From the NCBI RefSeq assembly GCF_022201045.2, contig NC_068559.1:27287501-27351500 (forward strand): DNA of 64,000 bases. The letters run 5' to 3'. This document shows positions 37,577-50,700 of this stretch, piece by piece. The translations under genes were made by a program, and so were the position numbers. Origin of the DNA: Citrus sinensis (Eukaryota; Streptophyta; Magnoliopsida; Sapindales; Rutaceae). The notes under the pieces were generated by a model. That model was not told the DNA's origin, ran no database searches, and worked only from the letters and a program-made list of their open reading frames with translations. Each line of letters begins with the position of its first letter. Within the stretch, counting starts at the first letter, position 1.

Positions 37577-39294
37577 CTACGACTGTCCAGGCGGTCGTCC
37601 AGAATTCCCAGCTCTCCTGGAATCAAGGATTTTTTTAAATTAAAAAATTTTTAAAAATAAAAATATGCATGCATTTATGTATTTTCCTATTTTAGAGGTA
37701 TATTTTATGTTGATAAAACGTAAAAATACGCTAATTAATTAGTTGGTTTTGTGGCTTTAATCATGTCGAAAAAAATTAACAACAATCAAATATAAATGAA
37801 GAATGGATAGAAAATATCAGCTTCCAAGTACAATAGCTAATTAAATATATATATATATCGAATACCAGGAGTTATGCTTTCAAAATTGAGTTGAACTGCA
37901 AAAGATACAAAAATGACTTATGCCTAGGGGACTCGGCAAGTAATAACTTAAAGCCTGCAGTAGCTGCACTCTCACGTCTAGTACTGATAAAGAGGGCTAA
38001 AGAAGATAAAGAAAGATAAAGGCAACAACACCGGGAAAAGGTTGTAAAGGGCTCATAAATGCAGAGAACAAAATAAAATGTTAATTAACTTTGAAGAAAC
38101 ATAATTAAACAGGCAGGAAAGGAGTAAAGTGGAGACAAAGACTTTATTCCCCTTTCCTTCGTAGGGTTTAGTGGGGATTTAATTTATTAAAACATTATTA
38201 ATTATACTGTAACTAATATAATAATCTATGGAAACAGATCTTGAGTACAAGTACACAATTAATGTAACAGTAAAGCCCTCAACTTGATAATATGTTATCA
38301 AAGATCATTAAATTAAAGCAAAGGACAGTTGGGGTAACAAAAGCAGGCAGCGCTGGTGCAAAAAGAAAAGGAGGGAAGAAGGGAAAAAAAAAAAAAAAAA
38401 AAAACTCTTGTTCTAACAGTGGCTTAAATATCAATTAGCTTATAATAATTAGTAGCTTCTGAAAGAATTTCTAGGGTAAGAAAAGAGTACTAATACCACA
38501 GAAACAAAAGAAACTTCCACCACTAACGTTAAAAGTGACTAATTTGAATCAAATTTTTTGCAGAAACATGAAATCAAATATAGTGGCTGTGGCTTTGTTA
38601 AGTTCGAAATTAAGATTGAAAAGAAATAGTTAAAAAGCAAGAAATAGAAGGTTTTCTCCCAACTAATTTTAATAGAATTCAATCAAGTTGTTTGCAGAAA
38701 CAGAATTAAAACCATATACAGAAGTGATGGTTTTCCAAATTAAGCAGAAAAGAAATCATCCAAATATAATATGTTAGTTAATTAGCAAATATATTATTGA
38801 AAAGTTAATTAATTACTTGGGTTGGTTTAACGTTTCGTAATACTTGAATAGTCCTGTACTCCACTCGGCCTCTATGTCAATTGGTTAAATATTTTTCATG
38901 ATAAAAACATGCGCGCGCGCACACTCCCACACAGCGCATGCATGATGCACGATAATTAATGAACACTGAAAATAAAAGAAACATACTCATGCAGAAATAG
39001 GCATGCATGTATACTACTAATACTAATATTAAATGATACGCACCTGTTATGAATAGGATCTGGTCCGTTAGGAACTCGTCTTTTGCTCATGTAGTTGAGA
39101 TCCAACTCCGGATGATCAATGAATTTCTCTCTACCTAAAGCCTCCGCACGCTTGAGATTTGCTGTGGACTGAGTCGTTGTTAATGTTGACGTCGAGTTTC
39201 CTCCACTTTCCAGGTTCCCAATTAACAACAGACAAATAAGCCACCCCACTGCAAGTGCTCCAAACAGGGCCTTAAAGGACAAACTACTGCCCAT
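37577..39294 (-). CDS. CLE25/CLE26-type signalling peptide precursor
   Basis: Precursor of a secreted CLE dodecapeptide, processed and proline-hydroxylated in this family and perceived by CLV1/BAM-type receptor kinases. Two exons: 39294-39044 and 37616-37577, split by a 1,427-bp GT..AG intron inside the Arg84 codon; 291 nt, 96 aa. The N-terminus holds a hydrophobic signal segment (about 8-27, ALFGALAVGWLICLLLI). A variable Ser/Thr-rich region follows, then the CLE motif RRVPNGPDPIHN at 72-83. That differs from the CLE25 peptide, as I recall it, only by Lys to Arg at the second position. The C-terminal tail RAGNSGRPPGQS is encoded by the tiny 40-nt second exon, which automatic tools would easily miss. 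In Arabidopsis CLE25 is a vascular, drought-linked root-to-shoot signal and CLE26 acts in root phloem; a similar role is an inference. Confidence 0.9.
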
Positions 39295-42200
39295 AATTTT
39301 CTTTTATTAATTACAATATCTAATTAATATGTATGTATCAAGAACATAAATGCTTTTGAAGGAGTACTCAGAAGAAGATTATTATAATCATTGCATGATG
39401 ATAACGGGCCTGTGGATGAGATTATGAGGGAAATTAGAAAGGAAAGAACAAAAAAGAAGTGAAGGGGAGGGAGCTAGGTTAAGGCAAGTAGTATTTTTTC
39501 TGCAAACAGCGCTGTTTTAATTTATTTCTTTTAACTTTGTGGGTTTAGGGGTGCATGGTTGGTATTCTTTATAGATAGAAGCGAGTCTGTTTGCACCTTT
39601 CTCGAAACAAGAGAGAGAGAGAGAGGGAGCTTAGCTGGTTTCGAACGTGACATGGAGGGAACCCTTTGCTTTATACTGCCAATACGAGACATCTTTTGCT
39701 TTGCTTTGTGTATTTTCATGCACTTGACGATACCAAAAGACCCTTAACTATATCATCCCTTACGTACAAGAGAATGAAAGCCAAAGTATTTAGACGACCC
39801 AAAGCGGCATGGAATCTTCTACCCTCAAGAATTGGGAGGTTGGAATCGATATGTAATGTACAAGATTAATGGTCCAAGGCTGAGGTTACCGGCCTTTATA
39901 GAGCTACACCAACAACTTAAGCTGCCTTATCAATATATACATATATATATTAACGTAAGTATTAGTATAAGATGATGTGTTTTTGGAGCATTCGCTATTA
40001 ATTTCTGATGCTTTGGCAAGAATGATCCATCCGGTTTTTTTTTTTTTCCTTCCCTTTTCCTTTTTTCTTTTTGACCAGTCTAAATTAGGTTCTAAAACGA
40101 GTTCTCTGTGAACCTTCCAACGATTGCAAAGGTGCAGCTGCCCATCTCTCAATGTAATTAAAACATGCAAGAGTCGCCTGATTCCACCGTATTTCACTGT
40201 TAGCCAAAACATTAAATACATACTGGATCCAATTAATTAATGTCAACATCGATCCTATATTTTACTTTACATTAATTGGCTGCCAGCCATGGTCCGCATT
40301 TATACCCTTATCACTTGGACCACGCTTTGTTGAGACTGGAAGCTTAGTTTAATAACTCCATCTATTTCAGCCGTGATATAATCTCAAGAATATTAAATTA
40401 TGAAGATTGTATAACATATAGATGTGCATGAATAATGAGTATGAGCTAGAACAGACTAAGATATAGAAGCTGGTTGCTTTCGAAGGAGCCTTTAATCAAG
40501 GGAATATCACATCGCATGCAATTACTACTCCATATTGCAAATTAAAGCATATGGCACATTTTGTCTTATCCATTCCATTTGAATCTAACAGTAGAAACAT
40601 TCCAAAGTTTTATGTTGGAGAATCCAATGCTTCTGGCTGTAATAGCTTATCGATGAAGGAAAAGCAGGTAATCCATTATAGAATTTTACCTTCTATGCGG
40701 GCTAAGTAGTGCACATGTTATTGTTCCTCATATTTTAGTAATGTTGATTTTGACGTCTCTTGACAATTAAAGTACATTAAGCAATAAGTAGTCGATAGTC
40801 GATGCATGGCTGCGCCGCCTTTAATATCTTTGATCCGAACATTTGCAAATGTGTATGTACGACGTATAAATAATTATATTTACGTCAAAATGGACAGCAT
40901 AAATAATCTTTATAGTTCTGGAATTCAAAATCCCTTTGACCGAAAATAATACAAGGCTGAAAATCAAAGTATGGTATCAAAGTGCGTATTTGAATGTGTT
41001 TGTACAATTTGTTCTGTTTGTAATCTTCTTTCCTTTGATTTCTATATTGAAATCTCCTTTGCTAGTTCAACTTACCTAAAAAGGATATTACCTTATAATT
41101 TGTTAATCATGCATAAACCCCAGCCGACTGCAGACCCACATCTGGATATCGCATTAAAGCACTTTGATTTGTAGCTTCCATGGAAAGTTTGATTTCGAAT
41201 CAAAGCTATTAAAAAATGGCTTCATGCTCACAAGTGTAATTAGAGCAGTGTCGTTATTTTGTCCGTTGGATTTTAATTCCATATCTTGGAGGAATTTTTT
41301 TTTTTTTTTAATTTAAAAAAAGCTTTGATCTTGTAGCTAGAACGGCTCATATTGGAACCAAAGCAAATAAGTTACTATTGCTTTTTGAGCTCAGAGAGAA
41401 AGATTAATTAGTGGAAGAAATGCTTAGTGTTTAATTAATTTAACCGATGGTTGTCTTGCGAATCTATCTTTATTCTGTATTCACTGTATATAAGTCACTC
41501 TGTATAATGCTATAAATATGTGCACTAAATTCCTTTCCTTTATTGGGATGAAAGTAAAAGATTAATAAATGATCGATCTCCTCTTACACCAATTTTGTAA
41601 TAAAAATTTTAATTTACGTTTGTACATGAGAAGATGTGGCGTGTGTGTAAATTAAATTTAAAAAGCTTTACATCTTAAATTCAGAAATTTTTTAATTATT
41701 CGCACGTTTATATATTGCTTATTATTACATGTTCTTGTGGTTTTCTTGAAATCCTGAGGACTCGGGGTAATATTCTTCCTTGAAGCTTACAAAAATCGAA
41801 TGGACATGACAGTATAACCATGCTTTGTTATTTCGTATATATCAAATGAAACTAAAAATAAAGACAAAAAAAAAAAAGTAGGAAAATCTCGCCTTCTTTA
41901 TGGATTCGTACACGACAACTTTGTGCAATGTTCCCCAACAAGATCAATATGATTTTGTATTGAGAGACTCGAATAACTCTTAGCTTGTGCTCTGGACACT
42001 GGAGAGTGGAGGCCCTACCGAGGTAAATATGCCCTCAAAACCAATCGATTTTAGGTGCGCTTTTATGCCTAATCATGCTTTTGCACTCACCGTCACTGGA
42101 TAAGCACTAATTTTTGAGAGCCAGTGGGGTCATATTGAGACATTTTCTCGTACAAGTTTCTTTACAATAATCATTAATGAAAGGCTTAAGAGCTAGTTAA

Positions 42201-43081
42201 GTATTTTCCTTCATCATTAAAATTTTGAAATACGAAAATATAGAATCAGAATTTTATATCATCATTAAACTGGGTTTAAGGCTCAAAATATTATTTGTAT
42301 TATTTAACTCAAAAGCCATCTAAGGATGTATCTTGGTTCCTCCTAACATACAATGTTTACGTGGCTCGCTTGAACCTCAAATAGTATTTTCTTAGTTGAG
42401 TGATGCTATGTCCACATACAATTATATATAAAATTGCACACAAAATTGTAGAAAACCACAATAAACGTTTCACTAAAAAATAATTTTTTTCACTTTATTA
42501 ATTTTATCATTTTATAGAAGTGTCCTCATACTATTTGTTTTGTGTAATTTTATATGCAAATAATATTTTTCTAGCTAGTATGGCCACAGCCAAGAGTTAC
42601 GTTTATTTTTAAAATAAGCAAGTACATAGGGAAAATAAATATATTAACAGAATAACAGGGTGGTAATCACTTTTTGGGTTGAAGTAACTATTTTTTTTTT
42701 TTAATCGCATACGAGTATAATATTTTTTTTTATTTTCCTAATGTTTAAAGGGGTGTTGATACTTAATTTGTCCCACAATTTGTGTAAGGATGGTGTTATT
42801 TGCAACAAATATTTTTAAACAAAAAATTTCAAATGATAATCATCTAATTGTGAGAAAGAAACAATTCCAATATATAATGAGGAAACGTTTCCAATTCATA
42901 ACGTCGGAAACACTTGCAATAATGCCAATAAATATGGTCAAAAATCCAAACAAAGGCAGAGATAAGTAAACAAAAATAAAATTAACAGCATAAACACCCA
43001 CAGCAATAAATCTTTTCAAGACTCCAGATTCTGCAAACAATGAATGTCGATTATTATTTCAGGTGCAAAACTATTCTTTCA

Positions 43082-43082
<1 letters not shown>

Positions 43083-43121
<39 letters not shown>

Positions 43122-43134
43122 TGAGAGAGAGAGA
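43083..43134. repeat. (TA)n followed by (GA)n microsatellite
   Basis: Nine or ten TA units, then CACA and about fourteen GA units with one GTGA interruption. Confidence 0.85.
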
Positions 43135-43189
43135 GCATTTCTCTAGTGAGGTCAAAATGAAGATATTAGTAAAATATAAAAATATACAG

Positions 43190-43361
43190 ATTATTTTTTG
43201 GGTTTGAACTACGAGGTGGTCTTGAGTGGACCCCAACTGTGGGAGACAACTTTAAGTCTGTATCACAACTCAGACTAATCCCCGCTCGCACTAGATCGGC
43301 CCGTAAGGGGTAAAGTGCTAGCCAAAGCGGTGATTGCATACGATAGCGGCACTTGAACCAT
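43190..43361. mobile_element. Possible transposable element fragment
   Basis: A GC-richer island (CCCCGCTCGCACTAGATCGG, GTAAGGGGTAAAGTGCTAGC) in AT-rich surroundings, next to the 29-bp repeats and an A/T run. It resembles the 3' part of a dispersed repeat, but no domain or terminus supports a class. Confidence 0.3.
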
Positions 43362-43448
43362 TGACCTCTCTTAAGGAGTGAGAGTGTCACTGACCTCTCT
43401 TAAGAAGTGAGAGTGTCACTGACCTTTCTTAAGGAGTGAGAGTGTCAA
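43362..43448. repeat. 29-bp tandem repeat, three copies
   Basis: Unit TGACCTCTCTTAAGGAGTG followed by AGAGTGTCAC, starting at 43362, 43391 and 43420, with one or two changes between copies. The core CTCTTAAGGAG is nearly palindromic. Confidence 0.9.
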
Positions 43449-44074
43449 ACCACTCACACCAACCAACTTTTGTTTAAAAAAAATACACAGATTTTAATAC
43501 ATTAAAAGTTGTGTTTTTTATTTATTAATTAATATTCACTTAATTAAAAAGAAAATTTTTAACGTATTAATTTATCAATATTTGATGCAATGTGGAAGCC
43601 ATAATAAAATGTCGTAGAGTTAAAAAAATTATTATTATTATACACCACGGGAAAATGATAATAAATATCGTCTAATTAACAGTAAAAATAAATCAAAATA
43701 AAATATTCTAAAATATTATTAATAAAATATATGAAAAGTATTACTTCATAAATTATGATTAAAAAGCTTATAAATATTAGTAGTTAACTTAATCCTAATT
43801 TTTCTTAAATAAAAAAATAATATAAAGTCCTAATTAAGCTGGAGTTACAAATTGATAATAAAATACTAAATATTATTGACTAAAATATTATAATTTCTCA
43901 TATATTTTATCCAATATCTTCCTACACAATATTTTATTTTATTTTTTATACTTCTATGTTTAACTTTTCACCTGTCCGTACAGGGGGCTGTGTCTCGCTC
44001 GCAAGTTGCAACAACTATTGATCTCAAAAAAACAAAAAACAAAAAGGCGCAACAACTAAACGAAACAAAAACAA

Positions 44075-46462
44075 ATGAGCGCCATCGCTTCTTATCAGAA
44101 CTGCTCGGGCCAAAGCATGTTTCGTCACTGTAAAACGACTGCAAGGTTAATAAGAAACGCTAAAGAGATAGCGCCAGCGACCCACCTTCCCACAACACCA
44201 CTCTCAGCTGTCTCTTCTAACGTGCGCACCAACATTGTCATGAACAACGACGTCGTAGATCCCCATCAGCTTGAAGCCATATTTCAGAAGAAGCGTTCCC
44301 TTAGGTCCAAGATTCGCAAAGAGCTTAAAAACATGGATCCTATTCAAAGATCTCAAGAAGGTAGCAATTTCACTATTATTTCTTCTTTAATTGCACCTCA
44401 GATGTTTGTTTATTTGCCTGATTGAAAATTCCATATGGATGAAAATGCCCATGTCCATGGATGGTTCTGTATGATTGGCTAAGTGGATAAGACTAGAAAT
44501 AATGTAAAACTATACGAATTGGAAATTTATTTTGATTTTTTTTTTTGACGTTTCGTTACAGATACTGCAGTTCAGGATATTGTTTTAGAATCTTCATGGT
44601 TCAAAGCTAGCAGGAACATATGTGCTTATATAAGCTGTGCATCTTTACGAGAGGTGGACACGTCAAGAATTGTCTCGGAAATTTTGTCCAACCAAACCGA
44701 TGGTTTGTCAGAAATGTTGGCTTGATATATTTTCATTGCGAGAATTTTCACATTTTCTCTTTCATTGATCTAGCTTAGGATAAATCACATTATTTTCTTT
44801 CTAGAATATTCTCGTGTTACTTCATCTTGGCCACGAATGTTGAAACTTGAAGGATAGCAATCCCTTTCTTATCTGTGAACATAGATGATCAATGAAAGGG
44901 AAAAGATAATATGAGCGAAACTGCAAGATTAGTTGCATATTTCGATGCAAGTGCTGTCATGGGTGATATTGTGCTTTCTCTTTCTTGCAAATCCAAAATC
45001 CTCAGCCCAACTGTATAAGACTTATGGACAAGTGATAGTAGACTAGTCTGTCGTAGAAATTGACAACATGGTTATTTATGATTGTCTTAACATTTCAATG
45101 TAGAAAACGTTTTCATCCTTGAGCAATTGCCTCTTGTGCACTTTACTATACTTCTGGAGATTCTTACAGCTCATTTTCAATTCAAGAAGGTAATGGACAA
45201 ATGAGGAAAAAGCTTTATGTTCCACGGGTGGAGGACAAGAATAGCAATATGAGAATGCTCAAGATATCCGCTGTGAAAGACCTTGTAGCAAACTCAATGA
45301 ACATTTTGGAACCTTCTCTATTAGATTCTGATGGAAATCAATGTGAAGACGGTATGGGTTTTTAAAATTCTTGTTGAGTTTTAATTATATTTGATGTGGT
45401 TTTACGTGTTAATCCTGTGTTGTCTGATAGCTCTTCAGAGCTATATGGCCATGGCAGTTTGTTGTAAAACCAAAATAAGGTACAGGAAAAGCATTTGTGG
45501 TATGTCATTTAGTGATTCTGTTATGATAATGCTACTCTAGTGTATTGTCTAAAACTATCTGTTTGGATTCAGCTGGTGAACATTTTGGTTCTTGCTTTTA
45601 TGGTTTATAAATTATGAATGTTCTTTACAGAAAAGCATATTTAAATAAACCCTGAAGTAGGAATCTCAGGCCTGCTCTTCCTGTATTGTACCTTTTCCAT
45701 GATAATTTTGAAGATTGATTTATTTTTGGCAAGATTAATTAGGCATTGATTTATTTTTGGCAAGATTAATTAGGCATTGATTTATTTTTGGCAAGATTAA
45801 TTAGGCAGTAATTTATCTGAGGGGCCTATTGGGTGCAGTTATGCAGGCAAGCGAGCCAGTTGATTTGTTGATCTTACCTGGTAATTATCCTGATCATTAC
45901 TCTTAATTAGTCACGAATTGCAGAATGTGTTTTTTGGAGACCTACAACGGCATAGGCTTACATTAAGTCTCTTCTTTTCTTGTTCACCCAGGGCTTGCAT
46001 TTGACAGATCTGGAGGACGTTTGGGTCGTGGTGGGGGGTGAGTCAATGATTTTTTTGTTGTTGCATTTTTTTCCCCGTTTTCAATTATTACTCTGAGATA
46101 TTAGCTCATTTTCAAATTGCTATTTTGATACATGGCGTAATATGAAAGTTACTATGATGTGTTCCTTAAGAAGTACCAAAAGCTTGCACAGGAGCAGAAA
46201 TGGAAGCAGCCTCTCCTTGGTAAATTCTCATTGTTGTATAAAATTGCACCTGCAGAGGTTTTTTCTTCAAAATTTCAGTTTTATGTCTTTATTTTAATGC
46301 TTGCTTGTCGGTTATATGGTTGCAGTTGCACTGTTGTACTCTCTGCAGGTTGTGGACGAAGAGTCCATACCTGTCACTCCCTATGATGTTCCAGTGGATG
46401 CACTTGTGTCCCCTAGGGGTTTTATTCCTATAAGCCCAGTTGCTATAGAGAGGTGTGATTGA
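44075..46462 (+). CDS. 5FCL: 5-formyltetrahydrofolate cyclo-ligase (5-FCL / MTHFS), organellar
   Basis: Converts 5-formyltetrahydrofolate to 5,10-methenyltetrahydrofolate with ATP, returning this inhibitory folate (made by serine hydroxymethyltransferase side reaction) to the C1 pool. The plant enzyme is mitochondrial. Seven exons: 44075-44360, 44562-44702, 45190-45351, 45839-45880, 45992-46037, 46149-46219, 46326-46462; phases agree, 885 nt, 294 aa. The first ~60 residues are rich in Ser, Arg and Ala without acidic clusters, as in a mitochondrial presequence. Family landmarks: KKRSLRSKIRKEL near the start of the catalytic domain, KKLYVPRVEDKNSNMRML, DLLILPGLAFDRSGGRLGRG and the following GGYYD (glycine-rich nucleotide site, split by intron 5), and a C-terminal PVTPYDVPVDALVSP segment. 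Confidence 0.95.
45714..45806. repeat. 31-bp tandem repeat, three copies, in 5-FCL intron 3
   Basis: Unit ATTGATTTATTTTTGGCAAG followed by ATTAATTAGGC, starting at 45714, 45745 and 45776; the copies are virtually identical, so it is recent or homogenised. The array ends 33 bp before the exon 4 acceptor. Confidence 0.92.
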
Positions 46463-46800
46463 ACCGAGGTGTCTCCTTTCTGCTAGATATGATTTTTTCT
46501 TCAATGGAGCATTGGTTGTGATTTATGAATACACACTTTTTCTTTAAAATTATTGGGCTTGGTCGTGAATTTTATTGAATAGTGCTGGAATTCGGAAGTA
46601 TTTGCATCTTTGCTTCACATGTAATTTAGGAAATCTGGTCAGTTGGTGCATGGTGAAGGGATGCAACTGCCTTCCAGTGTAATTTCTGATCAACAACAAC
46701 ATTGTGACATTGAAGCTGCATGAAGAATTGTCGGCAATGAATTACTCCTTTCCTGACTATGTAAACTGTGAAAGTGGGGGTCCTAACAAAATTATTGCTG

Positions 46801-46803
<3 letters not shown>

Positions 46804-46834
<31 letters not shown>
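46804..46834. repeat. (CA)n microsatellite
   Basis: About fifteen CA units downstream of 5-FCL. Confidence 0.9.
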
Positions 46835-46835
<1 letters not shown>

Positions 46836-47626
46836 TCATACTTGGTGACAAAAGTTGTGGATTTCTCTGTATCAATGAATATTCAAGTATAGATTTGCTT
46901 CCCCACCAATTTTATACTGCTGGATTTCATGTTTATTTGTACTTGGGCTCAATCATAATCAATCAGGATAGCTTGCAAGAAGAGAAAAGCATAGAAGTTG
47001 CTGAACAAGAAGGCTCGATTTGTTATAATTTTTTCAATATAGCTTCTTGAATTAGGGCTTCTACATAATAGTTATACCCCAAAAAAAAAAAAAAAATTGT
47101 TTGAATATAAAATAGAGCTTTAATTAAAAGTTGTAACTGGAAAATTTTTGGAATTTTCATTATGATAAGAATGAACTAAAATTATGAAATAAATAAATTT
47201 TATTTTTTAGAAAATAAAGACTATTTACATAAAGTTTTATGCCAGTTTAATATAAAATTATAGATAAGGGATATGTTAAGTTACATTATATGTAATTTAT
47301 GTTAATGTAAGAGTTGCACTCAATAATTTATGTGTTGTTTGATTAGACACGTGTCCTAAATTATTGAATATAACTCATGAGTTGAATGTATGTTACATAT
47401 ATAATGTTACCTAAGCCACAGCCTATTGGACGATAAATACTCCAAGTGAGGCGAGGCTTCAAACGAAATGGTTCTCTTCTTAAATTTATTTATATGAAAA
47501 CTCAAAACGACGCTCCTTACGTATTTCTCAACGTTAAAGCGGACGACTAGTCGTCAATGAATACTTATTACGCACGAGAACTATTGATGGATACACTACA
47601 ATTCCAATGAGTGTGTGGTTGGTTTG

Positions 47627-47641
47627 TGTATATACTATATA
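47627..47641 (+). promoter_or_regulatory. Candidate TATA box of the TNL gene
   Basis: TATATACTATATA lies about 125 bp before the start codon at 47767. Position and composition are the only support. Confidence 0.35.
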
Positions 47642-47766
47642 CGCACGCATACTGTACTACAGCATAAAAAGCTCGCCGCGTAGTGGAGAAACGCCTGATA
47701 AAAACAAGTAGAATTATTCTTCCAGCTGCTTCTCTTGTCATCTCATCTGCCAAAAAAGAAACCCAA

Positions 47767-50700
47767 ATGGCAAATGATGCAACAACTCCGGCGTCTTTCA
47801 GGCTTCGTTGGGACGTTTTCTTAAGTTTCAGAGGCGAAGATACGCGGGATACGATCACCCGGAACCTCTACAATTCCCTTCACGACCATGGCGTCAGAGT
47901 CTTTAAGGACGACTACGGTTTGGCCCGAGGGGACGAGATAGCACCGAGTCTCATTGACGCCATTTATGACTCTGCTGCTTCCATCATCATTTTGTCGCCA
48001 AACTATGGCTCTTCAAGATGGTGCCTCGAAGAACTAGCCAAGATTTGCGAGCTGAACAGGCTGATCCTCCCTGTGTTCTATAAAGTTGATCCTTCAGATG
48101 TTAGGCGGCAGCAAGGGCCTTTTAAACAAGATTTTGAGCGCCATCAGGACAGGTTTGGAGAAGATACGGTGTCCAAATGGAGAAAAGCTATGATGAAAGT
48201 TGGTGGTATTTCTGGTTGGGTTTTCAATAACAGGTATTATATATATACATATTGATGTTTGTTTAGATCTATTTGTCACTTCACTTTGTTTGTATCATTA
48301 GACAATTATTTGGTGGGGAAAGGCCCCATTGTGATAATTGCATGCTGTTGCATACAATTTAAGGGAATATTTTATTGTTTAGTAATAATTGCACACTTGT
48401 TGAATACAATTTAAGGGAATATTTTAATCATATGAGAAATTTCATGCAATTCTTCAAACCATCTTTGTCCATATAAACCCTTTTTTTTTTTCTTTTGTAG
48501 ATACTAAAATAAGGGAAAGGTTGTCTCTGTTTTATATTTATTTTAATAGGTTTGTTATTGATGGTTCATTGTTGTTGCTGTGACAAACCTACTTTTGTCT
48601 GCTCCTCCTGAACTTTTCTCTTCGTAGTAGGGTTAACTGATAGCATCCAAATCTTCTCTTGGGTGATGCCTATAGGCTTCATGTTAAAAATGTATGTGAT
48701 CGTATCTTTTTGGCAGTGAGGAAGAGCAACTTGTTCAGCTTCTAGTCAAAAGGGTTTTGGCTGAACTGAGTAATACTCCAATGAAAGTCGCTGCTTATAA
48801 CGTGGGACTTGATTTTCGGATTAAAGAAGTTATTAGGCTGTTAGATGTAAAATCCAGTAATGTTCTAGTTTTGGGGCTCTTTGGGTTAGGTGGGATTGGT
48901 AAGACAACACTTGCCAAGGCTGTTTACAACAAACTTGTTGATCAATTTGAGCACCGTAGTTTCATTTCAAATGTTAGAGAAACTTCAGGTCAAAATGATG
49001 GTTTAGTATCTCTTCAAAACAAGCTTATTTTTGACCTTTCCTCTGGTAATAAGGTGCCTACAGAAAATGTGCCTACAGAAAATGTGGTTACAGCTAATAT
49101 AGCTGAAATAAAAAATGTGGTTCGCGAGAGAAAAGTGTTTGTGGTATTAGATGATGTTGATGATCCGAGCCAACTTAATGCACTATGTGGTGATAAAGAA
49201 TGGTTCTCTGAAGGAAGCCGAATTATTATTACCACAAGAGATAGAGGTGCTTTGCCCGAACATTATGTGAATCAGTTATATGAGGTCCAGAAATTGGATT
49301 CCTCACGGGCACTGCAGCTTTTCAGTTACCATGCTCTTGGAAGGGAGAATCCTACAGACAAGTTTTTCAAAATTTCTGAGCAAATTGTATCACTTACTGG
49401 AGGATTGCCTTTGGCTCTGGAAGTATTCGGTGCATTTTTGTTTGATAAGAGGAGGATCACAGAATGGGAAGATGCTCTGGAAAAGTTGAGAAAGATTCGT
49501 CCTAATAATCTTCAAGAAGTGTTGAAGATAAGCTTTGATGGGCTAGATCAACAAGATAAGTGTATATTCCTTGATATTGCATGTCTGTTTGTTAAAATGG
49601 GTATGAATAAAGAGGATGCAATTGACATATTGAAAGGCTGTGGTTTTAGGGCTGAGATAGCAATCGTAGTCCTCATGAAAAAATCTCTCATAAAGATTAC
49701 TGAGGATGATACTTTATGGATGCATGATCAGCTTAGAGACATGGGAAGACAAATTGTTCAGCAAGAGAGCCTTCTTGATCCTGGAAATCGTAGTAGACTG
49801 TGGGATCGTGATGAAATCATGACTATGTTAAAGCTCCGGAAGGTATCGAATGAAAAAACAAGCAGCTTTTATGTTCCTGTTTTACACTTCAAGATTTGAA
49901 AACTTGGTGTCAAGTTTCTTGTGGCTGCCTAGCTAAAACAGGCGCCCTAGTTAAATAGCCATATTAAACCTGTCTCTTGTGCTAGTATAGCAAGTTACAT
50001 TCCATAGGTATATGCATAGCGTGAATTTGCACTTGCTCAAGAGAGGTGTGTGTTCAAGGTTCGATAGAACTCTTATCTCCCTAAATTTTCTTTATAAAAC
50101 ACAAGAATAAATCACTCCAAAAATAATAGTAAATAAAGATTGAACAAACGGACATTCTATTTAACTAGTAAAGTATCACTTCCTGAATACAAATAATAGG
50201 TATAAAACACTTCAAGTTGTATATCTGTATGCATAGACTCAAAAATGGAATTAATTGTTCTCTCTTCTGCTTGGTTCCACTCTAGCTTTGAAAGTAATAT
50301 CAATTTAATTTGACCATAGGGAACAAGAAGCATACAAGGGATCGTCTTAGACTTCAAAAAAGAAATGGTGAAGGAATCAAGTGCTGAAACAAGTTCTAGG
50401 GATAATCTTCAAAGGTCAGATCTCACCTCTGCCATTACATACTTGAAAGGAAGATATAAGAAATGTCTTCAACATAGGACAAGAAGTGAGAGAGAGATGA
50501 TACTCCATACTAAACCCTTTGAATCAATGGTTAGTCTAAGACTGCTTCAAATCAACTACACAAAATTGGAAGGGAGTTTTAAATTTCTTCCTCATGAACT
50601 GAAGTGGCTCCAGTGGAAAGATTGTAAAATGAAAACACTTCCTTCTGATTTTCGTCCTTTTCAACTTGCTGTTCTTGATCTCTCAGAGAGTGGAATTGAA

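Larger units (their letters stand above)
39295..44074. other. Long intergenic stretch, no supportable gene
   Basis: The first ~400 bases are the CLE promoter side; they include a GA run at 39611-39626. The rest is AT-rich with short frames only, plus the repeats listed near 43.1-43.5 kb. Confidence 0.45.
46463..47766. other. Between 5-FCL and TNL, no further gene
   Basis: Starts with the 5-FCL 3' region. AT-rich, with short frames only. Another stop-free stretch lies upstream of the TNL start (47683-47766), but it has no ATG. Confidence 0.45.

Noticed and set aside
43362..43448. Short direct repeats considered as a CRISPR array
   Set aside because: Units are contiguous with no spacers and the genome is a plant nuclear one.
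47568..47858. Minus-strand frame across the TNL start
   Set aside because: Antisense shadow of the TIR exon and its promoter.
50052..50070. B-box-like GGTTCGATAGAAC considered as a tRNA gene
   Set aside because: No acceptor stem, anticodon arm or D-arm can be paired around it.
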